Assembly: GCA_015233285.1 (NCBI GenBank)
Contig: JADFYA010000061.1
Coordinates: 1 to 12,817 of the forward strand
Length of the DNA: 12,817 nucleotides
DNA from: Deltaproteobacteria bacterium
GTDB taxonomy: Bacteria; Desulfobacterota; JADFXK01
Direction: 5' to 3'
The notes beneath the pieces were generated by a model, which worked only from the letters and a program-made list of their open reading frames with translations, was not told the DNA's origin and made no database searches. The translations under genes and the position numbers were made by a program. Shown one piece after another: positions 7,141 to 12,817 of this stretch (within the stretch, counting starts at the first letter, position 1; every line of letters begins with the position of its first letter).

Positions 7141-7296
7141 CCGGATTACTGAGGCAAGCTATTTTGTAACTACATTAAAGCCGCAGACCGCTGGACAGCC
7201 CACTGACGGATAATTTTTCTCTTCTGAGGAGAGCTTGATTAAAACAATAAAATATAAGCTATTATAGCCTGATAAGTAAATAGTGCATTTTTTCTA

Positions 7297-7323
7297 TTGA
7301 CAACCGGGCGGCCAGATGATAAC
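7297..7323 (+). promoter_or_regulatory. Probable tRNA-Asn promoter
   Basis: TTGACA at 7297-7302 is a perfect -35 box. The -10 is less clear: GATAAC (7318-7323) at 15 bases or TAACAA (7320-7325) at 17 bases. Either would start transcription about 20 bases before the tRNA at 7350, a normal leader for a tRNA gene. Confidence 0.5.
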
Positions 7324-7349
7324 AAGCCAAATTCATCTAACGCTGCTGT

Positions 7350-7425
7350 TCCCCGGTAGCTCAGTTGGCAGAGCGGGTGGCTGTTAACCACCTTGTCGCT
7401 GGTTCGAGTCCGGCCCGGGGAGCCA
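7350..7425 (+). tRNA. tRNA-Asn (anticodon GUU)
   Basis: A full cloverleaf can be drawn. The acceptor stem TCCCCGG (7350-7356) pairs with CCGGGGA (7415-7421). The D stem is GCTC/GAGC (7359-7362, 7371-7374), the anticodon stem GGTGG/CCACC (7376-7380, 7388-7392), and the loop CTGTTAA has GTT at 7383-7385. The T stem is GCTGG/CCGGC (7398-7402, 7410-7414, one G-T pair) with loop TTCGAGT. The discriminator base is G7422 and the CCA end is encoded (7423-7425). Confidence 0.97.
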
Positions 7426-7473
7426 AAATATTCTTCAAAATAATTTGTAAAATAATTTGATTGATAGCCAAGA

Positions 7474-7511
7474 AATAGGCCCTGGTGGATTATCTACCGT
7501 CAGGGCCTATT
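7474..7511 (+). terminator. Hairpin downstream of tRNA-Asn
   Basis: A perfect 11-bp inverted repeat AATAGGCCCTG (7474-7484) / CAGGGCCTATT (7501-7511) with a 16-base loop lies 49 bases after the tRNA. The following bases (CGATTTGC) have only a short T-run, so this is a probable but imperfect terminator. Confidence 0.55.
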
Positions 7512-7585
7512 CGATTTGCTAACGTCATGATCGGCATAAACCCCAAAATAATCCAATTTGACCTTTAAGAGTGTTGCAACCAAAT

Positions 7586-7987
7586 ATGATTCCGGAAAAA
7601 TGTGCAGGTTGTGGCGCCACCCTGCCCGATTCGGCGGGAGCCGTTGAGGCGGTCTGTAAACATTGCGGCCGGGTGAACTTATCCGGGCCTGAGGATTCCT
7701 CTGATCGCGACGTTAAACTCAGGTCGGAAGGGGAGTCGCGGCCGGAGCCGGCCGGTCCGGACCGATGTCCCTATTGCGGACGGGTTCTCTTATCCCGGCA
7801 GGCCTTCAGGTGCCAATGGTGTGGCCGGTTGTTGCCTCAGGATAACGTCGGCGTCGCCCGGCAGAAGCAACGGGAATCGAGGGCGGCTGAACAAATCGCC
7901 CACAAGAAATGGCTGGCCAAGAGGTCGGAGGACAAGAAAAAGAAATCCAAAAAAAAGTTCTGGGGCTTCACCAATGATGGTGACTGA
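7586..7987 (+). CDS. Small double zinc-ribbon protein with basic tail
   Basis: A hypothetical protein of 133 residues from ATG 7586 (138 from a GTG at 7571; neither start has a clear ribosome site, and ATG is preferred because it lies five residues before the first conserved motif). Counted from the GTG start it has two CXXC-CXXC zinc-ribbon units: Cys11/Cys14 with Cys29/Cys32, and Cys66/Cys69 (CPYCGR) with Cys81/Cys84 (CQWCGR). A charged, proline-rich linker separates them. The last 40 residues are strongly basic (KKWLAKRSEDKKKKSKKK) and end in FWGFTNDGD. No membrane segment or signal peptide is visible. The layout suggests nucleic-acid or protein binding, but no specific function can be assigned. 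Its end overlaps by 14 bases the fragment starting at 7974. It stands between tRNA-Asn and a stretch of gene remnants. Confidence 0.7.
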   Translation: MIPEKCAGCGATLPDSAGAVEAVCKHCGRVNLSGPEDSSDRDVKLRSEGESRPEPAGPDRCPYCGRVLLSRQAFRCQWCGRLLPQDNVGVARQKQRESRAAEQIAHKKWLAKRSEDKKKKSKKKFWGFTNDGD

Positions 7988-8156
7988 TGCTGTTCGCGAA
8001 CGGTTCAGCATTAAACAACAAAACATGGCCGCCTCTTCCCGCCTCATCAAGGAGGCTCTCGAATCGGGTGTCATTGTGCCGTATGATGTGGGAGCCGCTC
8101 CAAAATTCATGAAGTATATTCCCTGGTGGGCTGCTCGGGCCAGAGCTGGAACTTGA
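7974..8156 (+). pseudogene. C-terminal scrap, resembling AlbA_2/RecG-like ATP-binding regulators
   Basis: A 60-residue reading frame beginning MMVTDAVRERF and containing ASSRLIKEALESG and APKFMKYIPWWA. From memory this resembles the extreme C-terminus of the Schlafen AlbA_2 / HATPase_c_4 (RecG-like) putative DNA-binding proteins, which end in a winged-helix-like segment followed by APK-x-M-x-Y-x-P-x-WA. The several hundred residues expected before it are absent: the frame upstream runs through the zinc-ribbon gene in another phase. It is therefore read as a remnant. It could instead be a small overlapping gene, since the ATG lies inside the preceding coding sequence, but no ribosome site supports that. 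The family assignment is tentative. Confidence 0.45.
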
Positions 8157-8267
8157 TGGGTACTTGACAAATTGCCGTTTCTGCCGGCATTGGATCAAGG
8201 ATCTGCAGAAAAAAGTTGATGAAGTACAGGCTGTTATATTTTTGTCCGGTTCTTGATGGGTACTTGA
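8152..8267 (+). repeat. 16-bp direct repeat, copies 100 bp apart
   Basis: CTTGATGGGTACTTGA occurs at 8152-8167 and again at 8252-8267, exactly 100 bases apart. The first copy covers the stop codon of the fragment ending at 8156. The segment between them and on to 8388 contains no supportable gene; short open stretches exist in several frames without recognisable homology. The spacing suggests a duplication or the footprint of a lost insertion. Confidence 0.7.
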
Positions 8268-8454
8268 TTTGCTGGTTGTGTGACTTATCTTGTCTGGAAA
8301 TTAGCCCGACGCACCTTCCGCCCGACTCCGGATTCCCATTGCCGATGGTTGAAGTAGAATAATTGGGTCTACTCGTTCTTAGCCTTGACATTTTCCATCA
8401 TCTTCTGATAATCCCCTCCCTGGTCGATATAAAAATAAGCCATCGCTGCAACAG

Positions 8455-8664
8455 AAGGTTGTCGTTCTCTGTAGTCTGCAAGAAATCGTGATTTTGCTGG
8501 AGCGCCAAGGAGACTTAAAGGAGTTCTTCCAAAAGAAGGTTCGCGTTGCTATCATCAAGAAGAACCAGGTGGTTAGACCGTTGAGTGCGTCGCAGCAGGC
8601 CGAAGCGGTAAAACTCGACAAAGAGATTATGAAGAATCTGGAGCATCTTGGGGTTGGAGAGTAA
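8455..8664 (+). pseudogene. C-terminal gene fragment of unknown identity before the HEPN gene
   Basis: A frame open from 8389 to TAA at 8662-8664 gives a protein-like tail from about 8455: an amphipathic stretch IVILLERQGDLKEFFQKK, then VVRPLSASQQAEAVKLDKE and an ending KNLEHLGVGE. The first residues after the upstream stop (8386-8388) are low-complexity and unlike a natural N-terminus, and there is no ATG with a ribosome site, so this is probably the 3' end of a larger lost gene. It ends 3 bases before the GTG of the HEPN gene, and GGAG (8656-8659) inside its tail serves as that gene's ribosome site, so the two were probably one operon. HepT/MNT pairs are often found in restriction-modification operons, and a methylase-subunit tail is one possible identity, but that is a guess. 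A competing minus-strand frame overlaps part of it. Confidence 0.4.
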
Positions 8665-8667
8665 CAC

Positions 8668-9090
8668 GTGATAGATTATGAAAAATTGCAGAAGTCGTTA
8701 AAGAATCTCGAGCTACAGGTTGAAAACTATAATCGCGCCGCTGACCGCAGAGAACTCACGGATTTAGATCGTGAAGCGCTGGCTGAATCCGTCATTCATC
8801 GCTTTGAGACCTGCTACGATATGTTGTGGAAGCACCTGAAACGCTACATTGTAGAAGAACTGGGCCTTCCTGATGTGCCCAACAGTCCCAAGCCGGTGTT
8901 TCGCCTAGCGGCTGAAAACAAGCTATTGGCTAATGCCGTGGAACAATGGCTCAATTACGCGGATGCACGCACCGCCACCGCTCATGATTACAGTGGAAAA
9001 AAGGCGGCGGATTGCCTGCAAGTTATCCCGGACTTCATCGATGATGCCATCGGATTGTACCAAACCATGACGGGGACCTCATGGGAATGA
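8668..9090 (+). CDS. HI0074-type HEPN protein (HepT-like toxin, nucleotidyltransferase substrate-binding family)
   Basis: A 140-residue all-helical protein of the HI0074 / nucleotidyltransferase substrate-binding family, a branch of the HEPN superfamily that pairs with MNT-type minimal nucleotidyltransferases. Characterised HepT members are RNase toxins neutralised when the MNT partner AMPylates the tyrosine of the active motif. Here that motif is intact: Arg101-x4-His106-x-Tyr108 (ARTATAHDY). Other family-like segments are HRFETCYDMLWKHLKRY (44-60) and NSPKPVFRLAAENKLL (72-87). The start is GTG at 8668, 8 bases after GGAG (8656-8659). The stop overlaps by 10 bases the ATG (9081) of an MNT-like gene, the expected operon coupling, but that partner is truncated to 36 residues. 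Whether the protein is active or silenced cannot be decided here. Confidence 0.85.
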   Translation: MIDYEKLQKSLKNLELQVENYNRAADRRELTDLDREALAESVIHRFETCYDMLWKHLKRYIVEELGLPDVPNSPKPVFRLAAENKLLANAVEQWLNYADARTATAHDYSGKKAADCLQVIPDFIDDAIGLYQTMTGTSWE

Positions 9091-9191
9091 GCGGAGCGCT
9101 ATACATCACCGAGAGACAACGCAAGGAAATTATGGCCTTTTATTCCCGTTGCTTACCGGACGCTGAGCGAATCGTCGGGAGATGCGTCTAA
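9081..9191 (+). pseudogene. Truncated MNT-type nucleotidyltransferase (antitoxin) N-terminus
   Basis: A 36-residue frame MGMSGALYITERQ...RCLPDAERIVGRCV ends at TAA 9189-9191. The opening helix and LPDAE match the start of MNT-domain proteins, where this segment leads directly into the GSR and D-x-D catalytic motifs. Those motifs are absent: sequence identity is lost after LPDAERIVG, and the next gene is a RAYT transposase whose ATG (9191) overlaps the TAA. Remaining MNT sequence is not seen downstream of the RAYT. The start overlaps the HEPN gene's stop, as in intact pairs. Confidence 0.65.
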
Positions 9192-9772
9192 TGGTCTATG
9201 ACCCAACTAGGCACCACCGCTGTTCTATCCGGCTCCAGGGATACAATTACGTCCAGGCTGGGGCGTATTTTGTGACGATATGCGTCCAGGGGCGGGCATG
9301 TTTGTTCGGGGATGTGGTGAACGGGGAAATGCGGCTATCCATTATGGGATGTATTGTCTATAAATGTTGGCAGGAAATTCTGGTTCATTTTTCAAACGTG
9401 GTTCTTGACGCGGTTGTGATCATGCCTAACCATGTGCATGGGATTATCGTTATCGACAATGACGGGGTGGCATATGCTGTAGGGGCGACGCATGCGTCGC
9501 CCTTGCGAGGACCACGACCACGTTCTATTGGAGCCATTGTTGGATCTTTTAAATCCGCTGCCGCAAAGCGTATCAACAAACACCGCAGCACATTGGGCGC
9601 GCCCGTCTGGCAACGCCATTATTACGAACACATCATACGGAGCGATGAATCCCTGTACCGCATCCGGGAATACATCGTCAACAATCCCATGCGATGGGAA
9701 TTCGACCGAGAAAATCCCGTGAGGGCGACGCATGCGTCGCCCCTACAAAAGGACGAACCATGGCGCATATGA
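9191..9772 (+). CDS. RAYT: REP-associated tyrosine transposase (IS200/Y1-like)
   Basis: A 193-residue single-strand DNA transposase-like protein of the RAYT group, related to IS200/IS605 TnpA; such proteins bind and nick REP hairpins. Family marks are YDPTRHHRCSIRL and GAYFVTIC near the N-terminus, PNHVHGI (residues 79-85; the H-x-H metal motif), WQRHYYEHIIRSDESLYRIR, and REYIVNNPMRW with the likely nucleophilic tyrosine (Tyr161). ATG 9191 is chosen because GGGAG (9177-9181) sits 9 bases upstream and MVYDP is the usual N-terminus; ATG 9182 would abut that site. The start overlaps the stop of the MNT remnant (TAATG), so it may be translated by coupling. Two copies of a palindrome in the gene encode ATHASPL, one in a central loop and one near the C-terminus. 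It is the only mobile-element gene in the window and appears full length. Confidence 0.92.
   Translation: MVYDPTRHHRCSIRLQGYNYVQAGAYFVTICVQGRACLFGDVVNGEMRLSIMGCIVYKCWQEILVHFSNVVLDAVVIMPNHVHGIIVIDNDGVAYAVGATHASPLRGPRPRSIGAIVGSFKSAAAKRINKHRSTLGAPVWQRHYYEHIIRSDESLYRIREYIVNNPMRWEFDRENPVRATHASPLQKDEPWRI
9479..9502 (+). repeat. REP-like element, copy 1: GTAG plus 20-bp palindrome
   Basis: GTAG (9479-9482) is followed by a perfect palindrome 9483-9502 with half-site GGGCGACGCA. The GTAG tetranucleotide 5' of a hairpin foot is the known recognition mark of REP elements handled by RAYT proteins. This copy lies inside the RAYT coding sequence. Confidence 0.8.
9723..9746 (-). repeat. REP-like element, copy 2, inverted relative to copy 1
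   Basis: The same 20-bp palindrome recurs at 9723-9742 followed by CTAC (9743-9746), so read on the minus strand it is GTAG plus palindrome, an exact 24-base inverted copy of 9479-9502. The two enclose 220 bases of the RAYT gene, like a BIME pair, and this copy overlaps the last codons of the gene. Confidence 0.8.
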
Positions 9773-9819
9773 CCGAAACCGACATTGAATACTTGATGCT
9801 GATTTTAGTGAAAAATCAA

Positions 9820-9848
9820 TTGGCGAAGTTTTGTCAATCTGCTATAGT
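9820..9848 (+). promoter_or_regulatory. Promoter of ubiE/menG
   Basis: TTGGCG (9820-9825, 4 of 6) and TATAGT (9843-9848, 5 of 6) are separated by exactly 17 bases, giving a start near 9855 and a leader of about 40 bases before the ATG at 9897. It lies in the 124-base gap after the RAYT gene. Nothing else is recognised in that gap. Confidence 0.65.
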
Positions 9849-9896
9849 CACCCCCTGGCCGTGTCGGCCGGAATCTAACTTACACCAGAGACCAAA

Positions 9897-10631
9897 ATGA
9901 ACCCTAACCCTGCCGGCCGGCATATAGAACCGCCCTCACGAATCGAATCCTGGCGGATGTTCGATCGGATAGCCCAGCGCTATGATCTATTGAACCGCAT
10001 CCTGTCCTTGGGTCAGGATATCCTCTGGCGGCGTCGGTTGGCCCGGAACCTGGATGGTCTGCCCCGGCCGCGGGTGCTGGACCTGGCCACCGGGAGGGCG
10101 GATGTGCTCCTCTCAATTTGTCAGACCAACGAACAGGTTCGATTCGCCGCGGGACTGGACATGTCGGTCCAAATGCTGGAAGTGGCCGCCCGAAAGGTCC
10201 GGGACGCCGGATCGGCCGCAGACATCGCTCTGATCCAGGCTGACGCCATGCACGTTCCAGTGCGGGAGAGGAGTGTGGATGTAGTGACCATAGCCTTCGG
10301 CATCCGGAACGTCATTGATTTCGATCAGACATTGCGGGAAATGTACCGTGTCCTCAATCCAGGCGGCCGGGCGCTCATCCTGGAGTTCTCTCTTCCGTCC
10401 CATCCATTATTCCGGAGACTATATTTATTCTATTTTCGGCATATCTTACCCCGGATCGGGGCCGTCATCTCCGGGGATGACTATGCTTACCGGTATCTGA
10501 ACCAGACCGTTGAGACATTCCCCTACGGTCGGAATTTTTGTGACCACATGACCGCGGCGGGTTTCCGGCAGGTCCGACAGATACCCCTTACCTTCGGTAT
10601 CGCCGCCATTTACCGGGGCGAAAAATCGTGA
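9897..10631 (+). CDS. ubiE: Demethylmenaquinone (2-polyprenyl-benzoquinol) C-methyltransferase
   Basis: A 244-residue class I SAM methyltransferase of the UbiE/MenG family, which performs the final ring methylation of menaquinone (and ubiquinone where present). Family marks are MFDRIAQRYDLLN (21-33), the SAM loop LDLATGRADV (61-70), GLDMS (86-90) for ribose binding, FGIRNV (134-139) and YLNQTVETFP (200-209). The SAM loop has G-R-A where many homologues have G-T-G or G-T-A. The start is ATG 9897; the ribosome site is weak. Because the next gene is menF and the setting is anaerobic, demethylmenaquinone is the likely substrate (menG role). Its own promoter lies just upstream, and menF follows after an 80-base gap, probably co-transcribed. 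Confidence 0.94.
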   Translation: MNPNPAGRHIEPPSRIESWRMFDRIAQRYDLLNRILSLGQDILWRRRLARNLDGLPRPRVLDLATGRADVLLSICQTNEQVRFAAGLDMSVQMLEVAARKVRDAGSAADIALIQADAMHVPVRERSVDVVTIAFGIRNVIDFDQTLREMYRVLNPGGRALILEFSLPSHPLFRRLYLFYFRHILPRIGAVISGDDYAYRYLNQTVETFPYGRNFCDHMTAAGFRQVRQIPLTFGIAAIYRGEKS

Positions 10632-10711
10632 AAAGCCCGGCCCCTTGTCTTTTTGCCCTTCGGGTTGCCTTTTTTCTTAACACTTAACTATGTTCATTTT
10701 TCTTGTCAGAA

Positions 10712-12124
10712 ATGTCCTATCGAGGTAGGCTGTTGATATCTATTGAGCAGACAAAGCAGGCTTTGAGTCAACAACTCGAATCATTGTGTCGTGATCAAGA
10801 AGCCGCCGGACCACCGGCTCAGATGAAGGCCATCCGGCGCGTGGAAGCGCCCGTGGATATCGGTGACCCGTTGGACTGGTTAAGCCACCAGGCCCATGCG
10901 ACAAGAACCTACTGGGCCAACCGTGAGGGTAGTCTGGAGATGGCCGGGGTGGGCCGGGCGGATAGCCTTAGTGGGCAGAATAAACTGGATTATGAAGCTA
11001 TTTTTGCCGGCATGCACCAGACTCTTCAGGCCTCTTACCCCAATGTCCGTTATTATGGCGGATTTCGATTCAATCCCCTGGTGACTGCCGACAAATACTG
11101 GGCGGCCATACCGGGATACTCATTTATTGTGCCTCGCTTTGAGGTCATCCGAAGCGGCAGCGCCACTCGACTGGCTTACAACTTCATTTCGCCGCAAGAC
11201 GGGCCCGTAGAAGACGTACGCCGGCAATTTCAAGAAGAATTAGAAGCCCTGCGGTTGGAGCCGCGTCATCGGGCCAAGTTTTCGATTGAGCTAGGCAGCC
11301 GATGGGATTTGCCGTCTCAAAAAGAGTGGGAAAAAATTGTGCGGACGGCCTTGCAGATGATTGAGAACAATGAACTCCAGAAGATCGTCCTGGCCCGCAA
11401 ATCCATATTCGAGCTCAGAAAATCTTTGAATCCTTTCCGGCTGTTAAAACGGTTGACGAAATTTAAGTCCAATGTCTATTACTTCGGCTTTCAACCGGTT
11501 AAGAGCGTAGCTTTTATTGGAGCCACCCCGGAGCGTCTGTATTACCGGGAAAATCAGGAGCTGATCAGCGAGGCCATTGCCGGGACCAGAGCCCGGGGCA
11601 AAGACGCGGAGGAAGATCAAGCCTTAGAATTGCAGCTTTTGAGGAGTTCCAAAGAGATTCAAGAGCATCGCTGGGTGAGCAAAGTGGTCCAAGAGGCTCT
11701 CGATCCGATTTGTCTCGAATTACACACCCCCGTCCGGGAGCATATCCTGAAGTTACCGAACGTCCAACATCTCTTCACCAGCTTCCGGGGTAAGCTCAAG
11801 CCCGGCATTACCGATGGGGAGATTTTGTCGAAATTGCATCCCACCCCCGCCGTCGGGGGCTATCCCCGCATTGAATCACTTATTAGAATCTCGGAATTGG
11901 AGCCCTTTGACCGTGGCTGGTACGCGGGCCCGGTGGGTTGGGTGAGCCGGGATGCCGCTGAATTTGCCGTAGCCATTCGGTCTGCCCTGGTCTCGTCCAG
12001 TTCCATCTCCCTGTTCGCCGGGGGCGGCATAGTGCCCGGTTCCGTACCGGAAGAAGAGTGGGAAGAGGTCGAAAACAAGATTTTGAAATTCACCAGCATA
12101 TTTAAGAGTGATGGGTATCTTTGA
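10712..12124 (+). CDS. menF: Isochorismate synthase (menaquinone pathway)
   Basis: A 470-residue chorismate-utilising enzyme that converts chorismate to isochorismate, the first committed step of menaquinone synthesis. The N-terminal 170 residues are the less conserved half; the catalytic chorismate-binding domain follows. Key features, numbered from ATG 10712: LQKIVLARK with Lys224, the general base (Lys190 in E. coli MenF), and GATPERLYY with Glu274, 50 residues later as for E. coli Glu240. Further motifs are AGTRARGKD (290-298), LHPTPAVGGYPR (375-386), FDRGWYAGPVGW and the magnesium-binding tail LFAGGGIVPGS with EEEWEEVENK. The Lys224 base distinguishes water-adding isochorismate synthases from amine-using relatives such as anthranilate synthase. 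ATG 10712 or TTG 10703 may be the start; neither has a strong ribosome site. No menD follows, as would be usual in many genomes. Confidence 0.93.
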   Translation: MSYRGRLLISIEQTKQALSQQLESLCRDQEAAGPPAQMKAIRRVEAPVDIGDPLDWLSHQAHATRTYWANREGSLEMAGVGRADSLSGQNKLDYEAIFAGMHQTLQASYPNVRYYGGFRFNPLVTADKYWAAIPGYSFIVPRFEVIRSGSATRLAYNFISPQDGPVEDVRRQFQEELEALRLEPRHRAKFSIELGSRWDLPSQKEWEKIVRTALQMIENNELQKIVLARKSIFELRKSLNPFRLLKRLTKFKSNVYYFGFQPVKSVAFIGATPERLYYRENQELISEAIAGTRARGKDAEEDQALELQLLRSSKEIQEHRWVSKVVQEALDPICLELHTPVREHILKLPNVQHLFTSFRGKLKPGITDGEILSKLHPTPAVGGYPRIESLIRISELEPFDRGWYAGPVGWVSRDAAEFAVAIRSALVSSSSISLFAGGGIVPGSVPEEEWEEVENKILKFTSIFKSDGYL

Positions 12125-12173
12125 GAACGGAATCGGAAAAACCCTATCCGAACAAAGCTGGAGGTTTCGGGCT

Positions 12174-12817
12174 ATGGAGAATGACTCTTTCATCACCCGG
12201 CTCATCATTCGCTCCTTTAAGTCTATTGTTGATCAGGAAATTGACCTTGGCCTCGTCAATGTCTTTATCGGCGCCAATGGAAGCGGCAAGAGTAATATCC
12301 TTGAAGCTTTGGGCGTCCTTTCCGCTGCCGCATCCGGGCGGGTGGACGATGAATCGCTGCAACGGCGAGGGGTGCGGCCAGGGGTCCCACGGCTCTATAA
12401 GAGCGCGTTTGAAGCACGTTCCCCCCTGCACATCTATTTCGAGGCTAAATCGGAAGCTGCCGGGTTCTCCGTTAGTCTAAATAGTCCTCTGAAAAGGCCG
12501 AGACCAGCCTGGCAGTACAAAACAGAAGAGCTTCGGTCGGAAAATAAAAAGGTGGCCGGCCGGGACCGCGGAACGGCGAAAAACTCCGAGCAGGGCATCG
12601 CGGCATTGGCAGTGGTGGAAATGAAGGAATCGAATCCGGCTGTCCAACTCTTGAATATCTTGCGCGATTACGCCATCTATACCCCTAACACCCCGGTATT
12701 GCGGGGGGTGACTCCGGATCCTCAGACCAGAGAACCCGTGGGGCTGGCGGGGGGACGGCTGGCTGAAGCCGTTGGAGAGTTGAAAACACTGGCTCTGGGA
12801 AATGATTTCTTAGAGGA
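12174..12817 (+). CDS. AAA/SMC-like ATPase, 5' portion (cut by window end)
   Basis: The frame opens at ATG 12174 and stays open to the last base, giving the first 214 residues. GGAGG (12160-12164) is 9 bases upstream. The N-terminus ITRLIIRSFKSI followed by Walker A FIGANGSGKSNILEAL (residues 31-46) is typical of RecF/SMC-type and AAA_21/AAA_15 ATPases: an opening beta-strand, 'FKSI' and a P-loop with SN-x-LEA. The signature and Walker B motifs would lie beyond the window. The rest shows a variable insertion rich in charge (RSENKKVAGRDRGTAKN near 120-140). Such proteins occur in DNA repair, phage defence and overcoming-lysogenisation (OLD-like) systems, so the role cannot be assigned. It begins 49 bases after menF and may be read from the same transcript. 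Confidence 0.85.
   Translation, partial: MENDSFITRLIIRSFKSIVDQEIDLGLVNVFIGANGSGKSNILEALGVLSAAASGRVDDESLQRRGVRPGVPRLYKSAFEARSPLHIYFEAKSEAAGFSVSLNSPLKRPRPAWQYKTEELRSENKKVAGRDRGTAKNSEQGIAALAVVEMKESNPAVQLLNILRDYAIYTPNTPVLRGVTPDPQTREPVGLAGGRLAEAVGELKTLALGNDFLE

Noticed and set aside
7790..8170. 126-residue minus-strand frame
   Set aside because: It is antisense to the zinc-ribbon gene and the AlbA-like fragment, with no recognisable domain.
7426..9896. CRISPR array or integrase in the accessory stretch
   Set aside because: No regularly spaced repeats beyond two-copy elements and no integrase or Cas motifs were seen.
9694..9900. 68-residue plus-strand frame after the RAYT gene, including MTETDIEYLMLILVKNQLAK
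   Set aside because: It overlaps the RAYT 3' end and the ubiE promoter, has no ribosome site and no recognised family; the internal ATG segment alone is too short to support.
10632..10711. Possible terminator between ubiE and menF (CCCTTCGGG followed by T-run)
   Set aside because: The stem is only about 3 bp despite the following T-run, so it is too weak to call.
12121..12480. 119-residue plus-strand frame overlapping the ATPase start
   Set aside because: The ATPase frame at 12174 has a ribosome site and Walker A motif; this frame has neither and begins at a TTG inside the menF stop region.

Overview
The window most likely comes from an anaerobic, respiring, menaquinone-using bacterium of the Desulfobacterota (deltaproteobacterial) type. 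The evidence is a NarI-like cytochrome b next to a CCG-domain iron-sulfur protein (the TmcC/TmcB, DsrM/DsrK style of module), a second multi-cofactor membrane redox protein, a beta-oxidation type 3-hydroxyacyl-CoA dehydrogenase, and menaquinone genes (ubiE/menG, menF). This is inferred from gene content only; no rRNA or other phylogenetic marker is present.

Layout. 1-556: an intergenic hairpin repeat and a broken hepT-like toxin gene carrying a frameshift and a nonsense codon. 557-1885: a GalU-type nucleotidyltransferase and the ribosomal RNA methyltransferase gene rlmH. 1932-4046: a promoter and a two-gene operon encoding a di-haem cytochrome b subunit (TmcC-like) and an iron-sulfur/CCG subunit (TmcB-like). 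4047-4320: a spacer with degenerate repeats and a tandem array of six heptamers. 4321-6030: one large protein joining a NarI-type cytochrome b, a periplasmic CXXCH haem-c site and four predicted [4Fe-4S] clusters. A hairpin terminator separates it from the convergent hbd gene (6110-6970, minus strand). 7350-7425: tRNA-Asn(GUU), followed by a hairpin.

7430-9896 looks like a decayed accessory region between tRNA-Asn and the menaquinone genes. It holds a small double zinc-ribbon protein, C-terminal gene scraps, a 16-bp direct repeat, an intact HEPN (HepT/HI0074-type) protein whose MNT partner is cut to 36 residues, and a RAYT (REP-associated tyrosine transposase). The RAYT gene carries an inverted pair of GTAG-plus-palindrome elements within its own coding sequence. 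9897-12124: ubiE/menG behind a good promoter, then menF (isochorismate synthase). 12174-end: the first 214 residues of an AAA ATPase with a Walker A motif, cut by the window edge.

How the genes may work together (inference): menG and menF make the menaquinone, while the TmcBC-like pair and the b/c/FeS fusion would pass electrons between the quinone pool, periplasmic cytochromes and cytoplasmic thiol/disulfide or flavoprotein partners. Hbd would supply reducing equivalents from acyl-CoA oxidation. The accessory genes appear unrelated to this metabolism.
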